NCBI RefSeq assembly: GCF_001270065.2
Contig: NZ_LFYT02000016.1
Span: forward strand, 1-64,000
Direction of reading: 5' to 3'
Length of the DNA stretch: 64,000 nt
Source of the DNA: Limnohabitans planktonicus II-D5
GTDB lineage: Bacteria > Pseudomonadota > Gammaproteobacteria > Burkholderiales > Burkholderiaceae_C
Position numbers and translations under genes: made by a program. Below the pieces are notes generated by a model. It worked only from the letters and a program-made list of their open reading frames with translations. It made no database searches and was not told the DNA's origin. Position 1 is the stretch's first letter, and each line of letters opens with the position of its first letter. This document shows positions 1 to 6,492 of the stretch, piece by piece.

Positions 1-2
1 CC

Positions 3-1010
3 CGCGCTCAACAGGCCTGCGCCCAAATTGGCATGAGCGTTCGCACCTTGCAGCGCTGGGTACACCCTTGTGGGCACGAAGGAGACCGGCGTGTCAGCAC
101 GCTACGTGCGCACAGCGTGCCGCCAAACCAGCTCAGTCAAGCTGAGCGAGAGGCCGCGATGAGCGTGCTTAACAGCGAGGAGTTCAAAGATTTGCCACCC
201 AGCCAAATCGTGCCTCGCTTGGCCGACCAGGGCAAGTACGTGTGCAGTGAATCGACGATGTACCGACTGCTCCATTGCGCCCAGCAGATGGGCCATCGCC
301 GCCTGGAGCGTGTGCCGCGCAAGGTGAGCAAGCCGCGCGCATTGGTCGCTACCGAGCCCGATCAAGTCTATTGTTGGGACATTACCTATTTGCCCACTCA
401 GGTGCGAGGAATGCATTTCTACCTCTACCTTTTTGTGGATATCTTCAGCCGAAAAATTGTCGGCTGGCAGGTATTTGATTGTGAGAGCGCACAGCTGGCC
501 GCCGATTTGCTTCGTGATATCTGCGAGCGCCAATGCATTCCCGAAGGGCAGCTCACGGTGCATTCAGACAATGGCTCGCCGATGAAGGGTGAGACCATGC
601 TGGCGACAATGTGGCGCTTGGGTATCACGCCTTCGCGCAGTCGGCCCTCAGTCAGCAATGACAACCCCTACTCGGAATCGCTGTTCCGAACTCTCAAGTT
701 CCGCCCGCAGCTACCTCTGGGGCCCTTTACCGACATCTTGCATGCGCGCCGCTGGGTGACAGATTTGGTCCATTGGTACAACACCGAGCACAGGCACAGT
801 GCCATTCGTTTTGTAACCCCAACTCAGCGCCACGCAGGGCTTGACGGGCCAATGCTTGCAAAGCGCGAGGATGTTTACGCTGCTGCCCGACAGGCCAATC
901 CGAACCGATGGTCCGCAACTGCACGCAATTGGCACCCGGTCAACGAAGTCCACCTCAATCCCCATACCCCTAAACCCACGGAGAATAAAAACTTACGAAA
1001 ACCAGCCTGA
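3..1010 (+). CDS. IS3-family transposase (OrfB, DDE integrase), 5' end outside window
   Basis: The reading frame is open from the first bases of the window, so the true start lies upstream; the first ATG inside is at 33. The beginning encodes a helix-turn-helix-like stretch (ACAQIGMSVRTLQRWV). The rest is an rve/DDE integrase core: first Asp in YCWDITYL, second Asp in HSDNG, and the Glu in NPYSESLFRTLK. That order and the HSDNG/SESLFRTLK motifs are typical of IS3-group OrfB transposases, which cut and join the ends of their insertion sequence. No clear terminal inverted repeat was found after the stop before a REP cluster begins about 40 bp later. The catalytic triad looks intact; whether the element is active cannot be judged. 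Confidence 0.85.
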   Translation, partial: RAQQACAQIGMSVRTLQRWVHPCGHEGDRRVSTLRAHSVPPNQLSQAEREAAMSVLNSEEFKDLPPSQIVPRLADQGKYVCSESTMYRLLHCAQQMGHRRLERVPRKVSKPRALVATEPDQVYCWDITYLPTQVRGMHFYLYLFVDIFSRKIVGWQVFDCESAQLAADLLRDICERQCIPEGQLTVHSDNGSPMKGETMLATMWRLGITPSRSRPSVSNDNPYSESLFRTLKFRPQLPLGPFTDILHARRWVTDLVHWYNTEHRHSAIRFVTPTQRHAGLDGPMLAKREDVYAAARQANPNRWSATARNWHPVNEVHLNPHTPKPTENKNLRKPA

Positions 1011-1050
1011 ACCACCAAAATAAATGCGACAACTAGCTTGAAAACGGCCG

Positions 1051-1512
1051 GTAGGTCGGCGGTCGAAGACCCCGACATTGGGCTTGATGGACCACCTTCG
1101 GCGGCAGCCAGCGCTTTGGGTCAAGCTTGCAGCGTCGGACTCTTCGAGTACCGACCTACAAATACCCATCCCCCGTAGGTCGGTGGTCGAAGACCCCGAC
1201 GTTGGGCCTGATGGACCACCTTCGCCTGCAGCCAGCGCTTTGTGCCAAGCGTCCAGCGTCGGACTCTTCGAGTACCGACCTACAAATACCCACTCCCCGC
1301 AGGTCGGCGGTCGAAGACCCCGACGTTGGGCTTGATGGACCACCTTCGCCTGCAGCCTGCGCTTTGTGCCAGGCGTGCAGCGTCGGACTCTTCGAGTACC
1401 GACCTACGAATACCCACTCCCCGTAGGTCGGCGGTCGAAGACCCCGACGTTTGCGTGATTTACCCGCCCGCTCGACGCTCCCACCCGTAGGTCGGCGGTC
1501 GCAGACCACGAC
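1051..1512. repeat. REP/BIME cluster, four units with 124-bp period
   Basis: GTAGGTCGG-type repeats start at 1051, 1175, 1299 and 1423, exactly 124 bp apart, with a further single REP at 1487. Each full unit is a forward REP (hairpin with GGTC/GACC inner stem), a long conserved spacer containing GATGGACCACCTTCG and CCAGCGCTTT, and an inverted REP with an ACTC/GAGT inner stem. The fourth unit is degenerate. No gene is seen here. Confidence 0.9.
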
Positions 1513-1519
1513 GTGGGCA

Positions 1520-2383
1520 TCAGCCCAGGCTCAAGACCTGTTGGGCCTGGAAGCGGATTTGTTCGTTCTTGTGTGCGTAGCCCAGCGGGTTGGCGATCAC
1601 GCGGCAGCCTTGGTGGGTGTAGTCGCTGGGGCAGTGCAAATGCCCGTGCAGCCATGCCTGGGCTTGCGGCAGCAGCGTATCGAGCGCATTGCAAAAGCCC
1701 GCAGTGCCGGGGGTTTCGCCATAGCGCGGATCGGCGCTGCGCAGGCTGGGGGCAAAGTGGGTCACGACGACAGTGCGACCTTCAAACGGGGTGCTCAGCG
1801 TGTCACTCAGCCAGCTTTGGCATTGCAGGGCCTGTTCGCGCATGGCCTCGGCCAGCCAGGGCTGGCCTGCACGGGTGGTGCCGGTTTTGCGCAAGTAGTA
1901 GTTGGCCGCGCGAAAGGCCTTGTCACGGGCCTTGAGCTGGCGGGTGTACTGGCTGTTGGGGTGGTTGAAATGGGCAGGCAGTTTTTCGGGCAGCACTTGG
2001 CCCGCCAGGGGCCCCAGTGCGTCAAAGTCTGACCACAGCGTGGTGCCCACAAATCGGATGCCGTGCAAGATTTGCACTTCGCGTTCCAGCCAGGTGATGC
2101 CCAGCCGCTCACAGGTGTCTTGCAACCGGCTGTGGGCCTGGTCAAAGTCCAGGCCATCGTATTCGTGGTTGCCGGGTACAAACAGCACCGGCGTGGGCCA
2201 GCCACGGCTCGGCGAAAACCGGCCCAGGCCAAAATCGGTGTCGCCCGCAGCGCTGAGTGCGGAGTTGCTTTGGTACGAGCCAATGTCTCCGGCCAGCACC
2301 AGCACATCGGCACCCGGAGCGGGCACGGGCATAAAGCCGGGGTTGGATTCCAGGTGTAAATCCGACAGCAATTGGATGTTCAT
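1520..2383 (-). CDS. Calcineurin-like metallophosphoesterase
   Basis: This 287-residue cytoplasmic protein carries the ordered metal-binding motifs of the calcineurin-like phosphoesterase family: SDLHLE near the N-terminus, LAGDIG, PGNHEY, VTHFAPS and the closing HGHLH. Such proteins hydrolyse phosphomono- or diesters with two metal ions; the substrate cannot be told. The ATG at 2383 was chosen because it begins the family fold (MNIQLLSDLHLE) and overlaps the TGA of the upstream LysR gene as ATGA, so the two are translationally coupled. A longer open frame upstream of 2383 is only the antisense of the LysR gene. The stop lies 8 bp from the REP cluster. Confidence 0.85.
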   Translation of the reverse strand: MNIQLLSDLHLESNPGFMPVPAPGADVLVLAGDIGSYQSNSALSAAGDTDFGLGRFSPSRGWPTPVLFVPGNHEYDGLDFDQAHSRLQDTCERLGITWLEREVQILHGIRFVGTTLWSDFDALGPLAGQVLPEKLPAHFNHPNSQYTRQLKARDKAFRAANYYLRKTGTTRAGQPWLAEAMREQALQCQSWLSDTLSTPFEGRTVVVTHFAPSLRSADPRYGETPGTAGFCNALDTLLPQAQAWLHGHLHCPSDYTHQGCRVIANPLGYAHKNEQIRFQAQQVLSLG

Positions 2384-3357
2384 GGTGTCTCTGATTCTGC
2401 GAATGCGCTTTGTGCCACTTGCAGCAATTGGGCACGCAGCCATTGGTGGGCGCTGTCGTGTTGCTGTTTGCGGTGCCACAAAGCCTCTACGTGCACGGGT
2501 GGCACATCCAGCGGCAAGTCGCGCAGCACCAACTGCTCGGTCATGCCCGTGGTGGGCACAAAATGCCGGGGCAACACGGTCAGCAAGTCCGAGTTGACCA
2601 CCACCTGACCCGCCGTGAAGAACTGGTTCACCGTGAGCACGATGCGGCGCTGCCTGCCGATCGAGGCCAGTGCTTCGTCCACAAAGCCATAGGGGCGGCC
2701 TGAAAAACTCACCAACAGATGCCGCGCTGCGCAGTAGGCATCCAGTGTCAGGGGCACATCGGCCAGCGGGTGTCCCTGGCGCATCACACACACATATTCA
2801 CCTGCATAGAGGCGCTGGTGTTCAAAGGCCACCGCTTCACCCGCTTGTGCGCGGCCGGTCAAATCGGTCAGCACCGCCGGAAAGTAGCCCAACGCCATGT
2901 CGGCCGCCCCGTCGCTGAGCAGGCGGCGCGGATCGCGTGTGGTCAGGGGCACCACGCGCATGGACACGCCGGGCGCTTCGGTCTGCATCTGCCGGGCCAG
3001 GCCGCCCATCAACTCTGCGGCGGTGGCATCGGCCATGGCCAGCACAAAAGTGTTGTGAGCCTCGGCCGACACAAAGGCTTGGGGCACCAGGGCTTCTTGC
3101 AACTGGCGCAGCGCCTCGCGCACGCTGGGCCAAAGGGCCAAGGCTCGCGGGGTGGGCTCGATCCCATGGCCCTGTCTGCGCACCAGTTCGTCGTCCAGGG
3201 CATCACGCAGGCGACGCAGTGAATTGCTGACTGCAGGCTGCGTCAGCGACAAATTGCGCGCCGCCTTGGTCAGGCTGCGCTCGGCCATGACCTCATCAAA
3301 GACCCGAAGCAGGTTCAGGTCCAGCGTGCGAAATGCGGGCGGGATGTGCGAGTTCAT
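2380..3357 (-). CDS. LysR-family transcriptional regulator
   Basis: The 325-residue protein has the N-terminal winged helix-turn-helix of LysR regulators at about residues 12-70 (LDLNLLRVFDEVMAERSLTKAA, then LSLTQPAVSNSLRRLRDAL) and a C-terminal substrate-binding domain. The FRTLDLNLLRVFDEV start and the overall pattern resemble the NodD/LinR-type subgroup. It shares an ATGA overlap with the downstream metallophosphoesterase, so LysR and its possible target are cotranscribed, unlike the usual divergent LysR arrangement. The 160-bp AT-rich gap to the next plus-strand gene probably holds its promoter. The effector is unknown. Confidence 0.88.
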   Translation of the reverse strand: MNSHIPPAFRTLDLNLLRVFDEVMAERSLTKAARNLSLTQPAVSNSLRRLRDALDDELVRRQGHGIEPTPRALALWPSVREALRQLQEALVPQAFVSAEAHNTFVLAMADATAAELMGGLARQMQTEAPGVSMRVVPLTTRDPRRLLSDGAADMALGYFPAVLTDLTGRAQAGEAVAFEHQRLYAGEYVCVMRQGHPLADVPLTLDAYCAARHLLVSFSGRPYGFVDEALASIGRQRRIVLTVNQFFTAGQVVVNSDLLTVLPRHFVPTTGMTEQLVLRDLPLDVPPVHVEALWHRKQQHDSAHQWLRAQLLQVAQSAFAESETP

Positions 3358-3393
3358 GGGGTTTTTCTGTCAATCCATCTATCTATCACCAAT

Positions 3394-3412
3394 GTGAATG
3401 ATAACCATCATG
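3394..3412. promoter_or_regulatory. Possible Fur-box-like dyad
   Basis: The 19-mer GTGAATGATAACCATCATG matches 14 of 19 positions of the classical Fur consensus by eye and contains the dyad ATGAT-AACC-ATCAT. It lies 10 bp upstream of the -35 of the promoter for the gene at 3518 and between two divergent genes. Fur binding is inferred, not shown. Confidence 0.35.
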
Positions 3413-3421
3413 AATATAAAG

Positions 3422-3450
3422 TTGAACAATACTCGTATTAACCCTAATAT
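3422..3450 (+). promoter_or_regulatory. Sigma70-type promoter
   Basis: TTGAAC at 3422-3427 and TAATAT at 3445-3450 are separated by exactly 17 bp, in an AT-rich stretch about 70 bp upstream of the start codon at 3518. This is one of the best consensus promoters readable in the window. Confidence 0.6.
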
Positions 3451-3517
3451 TCGGTTCACAAATTTATCAGTTGTTTGCAGAAAAAAACTGAAAGATCTTT
3501 TTAAAAGGAAAAACATC

Positions 3518-3985
3518 ATGACCATGAGCACCAAATCCATGTTGGGCCACCTGCCCGCCCCTGCAGCTGTTGCTGCGCCCGCCAGCTCCACCAAAACCCT
3601 GGCCACCTTCTTGCTGGCTGCCGGCGTCGCCGGTTTGGTCGTCATGGCCGACCAGTTGATCGACGACTGGGCTGAAACGCACGTCATCGCTTCCTGGTTG
3701 GCCTTGTGGGCCGTGGCTGTGCTGGCCATTGGTGCACTGCGCGGTGTGAGCCGCCTGTTTGCACAAAAAATGATGGCCACACTCGATGGCTGGTCTGCCC
3801 GTGTGGCGCGTCGCCGCGCTGACGAGCGCCTGTGGACCATGGCCCAATCGGACGAGCGCCTGATGCACGATTTGCAAACCGCCATGGACCGTGCTGATGT
3901 CACCCAAACAGCGTCCTTGGATATGTCCACCTTGATGGACCGCCGGGCTGCGCGCATTGTGCGCAACCGCCTGTACTACATCTGA
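3518..3985 (+). CDS. Small two-TM membrane protein, function unknown
   Basis: The 155-residue protein starts at ATG 3518 behind a purine-rich AAAAGGAAAA site; an in-frame upstream ATG at 3398 lies before the likely promoter and is not used. After a Pro/Ala-rich N-terminus (residues 10-25) there are two hydrophobic helices, LATFLLAAGVAGLVVMADQL and HVIASWLALWAVAVLAIGAL, and then a basic, Arg-rich cytoplasmic tail with many Met and Asp residues ending RAARIVRNRLYYI. I do not recognise a named family. The gene stands alone, with a strong promoter, a possible Fur site and its own terminator, so it is a regulated single-gene unit. Confidence 0.75.
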   Translation: MTMSTKSMLGHLPAPAAVAAPASSTKTLATFLLAAGVAGLVVMADQLIDDWAETHVIASWLALWAVAVLAIGALRGVSRLFAQKMMATLDGWSARVARRRADERLWTMAQSDERLMHDLQTAMDRADVTQTASLDMSTLMDRRAARIVRNRLYYI

Positions 3986-4010
3986 TCCGCCCTTCGGATT
4001 GGACCCTTCA

Positions 4011-4034
4011 AAGCCTCCTGCGGGAGGCTTTTTT
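4011..4034 (+). terminator. Rho-independent terminator of the 3518 gene
   Basis: The hairpin AAGCCTCC-TGC-GGGAGGCTT is followed by a run of T residues, 25 bp after the stop codon at 3985. Confidence 0.85.
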
Positions 4035-4073
4035 CATAGGCGTCTTGCAGCTGGTTGGGGCCTTTGCATCCAT

Positions 4074-4147
4074 GTCGGACTCTGCGAGTGCCGACCTACA
4101 AGAGGCCCTGCTGTTTCCCTTGTAGGTCGGCACTCGCAGAGTCCGAC
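4074..4147. repeat. REP pair (BIME), both halves ACTC/GAGT type
   Basis: Two inverted REPs of the ACTC-GCA-GAGT hairpin type face each other around a 22-bp linker, giving a near-perfect palindrome. It sits between the terminator at 4011-4034 and the EamA gene. Confidence 0.88.
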
Positions 4148-4253
4148 GTTGGCCCGAACAGCCGCTCTGCTCACCAGGGGGCGGGCGCCAGATCAGTCCT
4201 GAGGACGCTATGTCCATCACCCCTCACCCATCCTCAACGCCCATTCACAGAAC

Positions 4254-4328
4254 GTCGGGGTCTACGACCACCGACCTACGAATACCGCCCGTACTGCGCC
4301 TCGCAGCTCGGTACTCGCAGAATCCGAC
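4254..4328. repeat. REP pair (BIME), partly degenerate
   Basis: An inverted REP (GTCGGGGTCTACGACC then CCGACCTAC) is followed by a forward copy that has lost its GTAG foot (GCAGCTCGGTACTCGCAGAA). It lies about 15 bp beyond the stop codon of the EamA gene. The interval 4148-4253 shows no gene. Confidence 0.75.
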
Positions 4329-4343
4329 GTTTGCCTGCCGGGC

Positions 4344-5261
4344 TCAGGGCTCGGGCGTCTCGGGTGCTTGGCGCGACGCCAGGTAAATGCCGGGCAATAT
4401 CAGCAAGGCCCCCATGAGATGGTGCCAGCCCATGGACTCGCCCAGCACCGCCCAAGCGGCCAGGCCGCCGTACAAAGGCCCCAGGTACAAGCTGGCCGCT
4501 ACCCGGCTGGCGCCCAGCACTTTTTGGCAAAAACCATAAGCCCCATAAGCGCCAATGCCCGGCACCAGGGCTGCGATCAGCACCAGCCAACTGGCCTGAA
4601 AACTCCAGGCCGGGGTATCGGACTGCAGGCCTTCCCAAACGGCAAAGGGCAAGAGCACCAGCACACCGCCCATGCAAATGGCGGCCAGCCGAGCGGTGGC
4701 GCTGAGCGGGCTGGTCCACTTTTTTTGCAACAGGGCATAGGCCGCCCAAGCCACCATGGCCAAGACAATCCAGCCGTCGCCCGCCACCCACTGCACTTGG
4801 CCCAGCGCCAGCCACTGGCCCTTGACCACCACATGAAATACACCCGACAGGGCGATCACAACGCCCAAGCCCTGCCGCCAGGAAAACCGCTCGCCCAGCC
4901 ACAGCACCGCGCCCAGCGCGATCAGCACCGGCGAGGCGGCATAAATCAGCGCGATGTTCATGGCGGCGGTGGTCTGCGCGCCCTTGTAAACCCAGGCCCC
5001 ACAAATGAGCATGCCCAAAGCGCCCAGCACCAGGTACTGCCTTGCAGCCCGCAGCGTGCTGCGCTTTTCACGCCACAGTTCGTGACGCGCCAGAAAACTC
5101 AGGATCAGACCCGCCAAAGCCCAACGGCCCAGCGCCAGCATGTGCGGCTCCACCACGCCGGGCGCGGTGCGGGCCACGAGGTAATTGACCGACCACATGG
5201 CGGGCGTGATCCACAACAGCCACAGGGCCAGGCGGTGACGGGATTCGGCGGTTTTCAACAT
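4344..5261 (-). CDS. EamA/DMT-superfamily permease
   Basis: The 305-residue integral membrane protein has about ten hydrophobic segments arranged as two EamA repeats, beginning LALWLLWITPAMWSVNYLVA and ending with HHLMGALLILPGIYLAS. This family exports metabolites such as amino acids or nucleotides, or imports sugars; the substrate cannot be read from the sequence. The ATG at 5261 leads directly into the first transmembrane segment. It appears to be a single gene; the preceding gene on the same strand is not coupled to it. It ends next to a REP pair. Confidence 0.87.
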   Translation of the reverse strand: MLKTAESRHRLALWLLWITPAMWSVNYLVARTAPGVVEPHMLALGRWALAGLILSFLARHELWREKRSTLRAARQYLVLGALGMLICGAWVYKGAQTTAAMNIALIYAASPVLIALGAVLWLGERFSWRQGLGVVIALSGVFHVVVKGQWLALGQVQWVAGDGWIVLAMVAWAAYALLQKKWTSPLSATARLAAICMGGVLVLLPFAVWEGLQSDTPAWSFQASWLVLIAALVPGIGAYGAYGFCQKVLGASRVAASLYLGPLYGGLAAWAVLGESMGWHHLMGALLILPGIYLASRQAPETPEP

Positions 5262-5305
5262 GGGTTGGATTGAACAGGCGCTTTACAAGGCACCCACCCA
5301 GGCTT

Positions 5306-5764
5306 TCAGTTGACTTCAATGTCCAATTGTCTTTGGCCTTGACGGCCCAGGCTGTCTTCAATGCTCAGCAAGAGCCGGTGGCTGCCCTTGGGCAAATTCG
5401 CGCCTTTGACGGCAATGCCTTGCGCCGTGATGGAAGCTGCGCCCAACAAGCGCTGAGTGATGTCCAGCCTGAGGCGTCCGTACAGCACCTTGAAGGTTTC
5501 AGGCCGCACAGCGCTGGACGCCGAGGCCTGGAAAACCAGCTGAATGCTGGTGGGCGATGTGATGACACTGCCTATGCGGGGCTCCACGATGTCAATCATG
5601 GGCGCGCCCGCCACGGGGTTGGTTTTGGGCGACAACGGTTCAGGCGCAGTCAAGGCCGCCTGCTGCTCCTGGAGTGAAACCAGCTCAAACGCCTGTGCCG
5701 CAGATACACTCAAAGCCACCCCTGCAACAAGGCCTGCGAGCCAAGATGCGCGTGTGGACATCAT
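5306..5764 (-). CDS. Secreted protein related to the 9157-9588 product
   Basis: This protein of about 151 residues has a clean signal peptide (WLAGLVAGVALSVSAAQA) and a mature beta-rich domain. Its C-terminal half (FKVLYGRLRLDITQRL, then LPKGSHRLLLSIEDSLGRQG) aligns by eye with the product of 9157-9588 (IKFEYLKQPVLDLTARF, then VPVGAHPIRVSVRDSEGRE), so the two are probably paralogues, perhaps Ig-like. Two in-frame ATGs are possible (5764 or 5761); AGGA overlaps the first, so 5761 may be used. It follows the caspase/OmpA genes on the same strand but is separated from them by an inverted-repeat element whose arm overlaps the start codon. Role unknown; the location suggests it belongs to the caspase locus. 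Confidence 0.7.
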   Translation of the reverse strand: MMSTRASWLAGLVAGVALSVSAAQAFELVSLQEQQAALTAPEPLSPKTNPVAGAPMIDIVEPRIGSVITSPTSIQLVFQASASSAVRPETFKVLYGRLRLDITQRLLGAASITAQGIAVKGANLPKGSHRLLLSIEDSLGRQGQRQLDIEVN

Positions 5765-6001
5765 CCTAGAAAACGCAGTTGGACGCGCCCGAGGGTGCTG
5801 CGCTGGTGGGCAATGGCCAGGCGCGAGGAGGCCGCAGGCTGCCCCCCTGCAACGACGAGCAACGCCGCCAGTGCCCCCCAGGGCTGTGCCATCGGGTGCG
5901 TAGCGGTGTCACCCACAAGGTGAGCGTCTTCGTGTTCACAGCGTTCAGGGTGCACAGAGGTCTCCAGCGGGTTGAAAGCGGTCAACTGCGTTTTCTAGGA
6001 T
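5763..6001. repeat. 239-bp element with perfect 19-bp terminal inverted repeats
   Basis: The arms ATCCTAGAAAACGCAGTTG (5763-5781) and its exact reverse complement (5983-6001) bound a 201-bp interior. One arm abuts the stop codon of the OmpA-like gene and the other overlaps the start of the 5306-5764 gene. Part of the interior (about 5898-5946) is clearly related to the sequence at about 20189-20236 in opposite orientation, so it contains dispersed repeat material. It could be a miniature inverted-repeat element. No flanking target duplication is obvious. Confidence 0.65.
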
Positions 6002-6492
6002 CATGGGTTCACCGAGATGCGCACGCGGCGGTTGTCGCTGGCCAGTGGCTTGTCGGGCACCAGCAGTTCGCTGGCACCCTTGCCTTCGGCTTGCAGGCGT
6101 TCAGCAGCCACGTTTTGGCTGACCAGGTAAGTCTGCACGGCCTGCGCCCGACGCGCGGAAAGCTCCTGGTTGTAGTCAGGTTTGCCTTTGGCATCGGTGT
6201 GGCCTTCGACCTTGAACTTCAGCACCGACAGGCGCTCGCTGTTCATGGCCTGGGCGAGGTTGTCCAGCAGGGGTTTGCTGCTCGATTGCAGACGGGCCGA
6301 GTCGAAATCGAACTGGATGGACAAATCCACCGTGACCGGTTTGGGTGCGATGTTGCGCAGACTGCGGGTGGTCGGTGGCGCAGGCGGCGTGAGTTTGTCG
6401 ATGAGGTCTTCCTTGGAGGCTTGTTGCACCAATTGCGCCCCCACGGGGGCCAGAGTCAGCAGCAGGGCAAGCGCGAGGCTCAGGTGTTTCAT
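6001..6492 (-). CDS. OmpA-like peptidoglycan-binding protein
   Basis: The 163-residue protein has a signal peptide (LSLALALLLTLAPVGA) and an OmpA C-terminal domain at about residues 50-160: FDFDSARLQ, then VEGHTDAKGKPDYNQELSARRAQAV and the closing SDNRRVRISV. These motifs bind the peptide stem of peptidoglycan, so the protein probably sits in the periplasm against the cell wall. There is no lipobox or beta-barrel. Its ATG overlaps the stop of the caspase-fold gene (ATGA), so the two are made together, and it may anchor that complex to the envelope. Confidence 0.88.
   Translation of the reverse strand: MKHLSLALALLLTLAPVGAQLVQQASKEDLIDKLTPPAPPTTRSLRNIAPKPVTVDLSIQFDFDSARLQSSSKPLLDNLAQAMNSERLSVLKFKVEGHTDAKGKPDYNQELSARRAQAVQTYLVSQNVAAERLQAEGKGASELLVPDKPLASDNRRVRISVNP

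Noticed and set aside
5761-5985. Small minus-strand protein inside the inverted-repeat element
   Set aside because: Part of its translation (ERCEHEDAHLVGDTA) resembles a frame near 20.2 kb, but both belong to the dispersed DNA repeat, the frame lacks a start with ribosome-binding site, and the second copy is broken.
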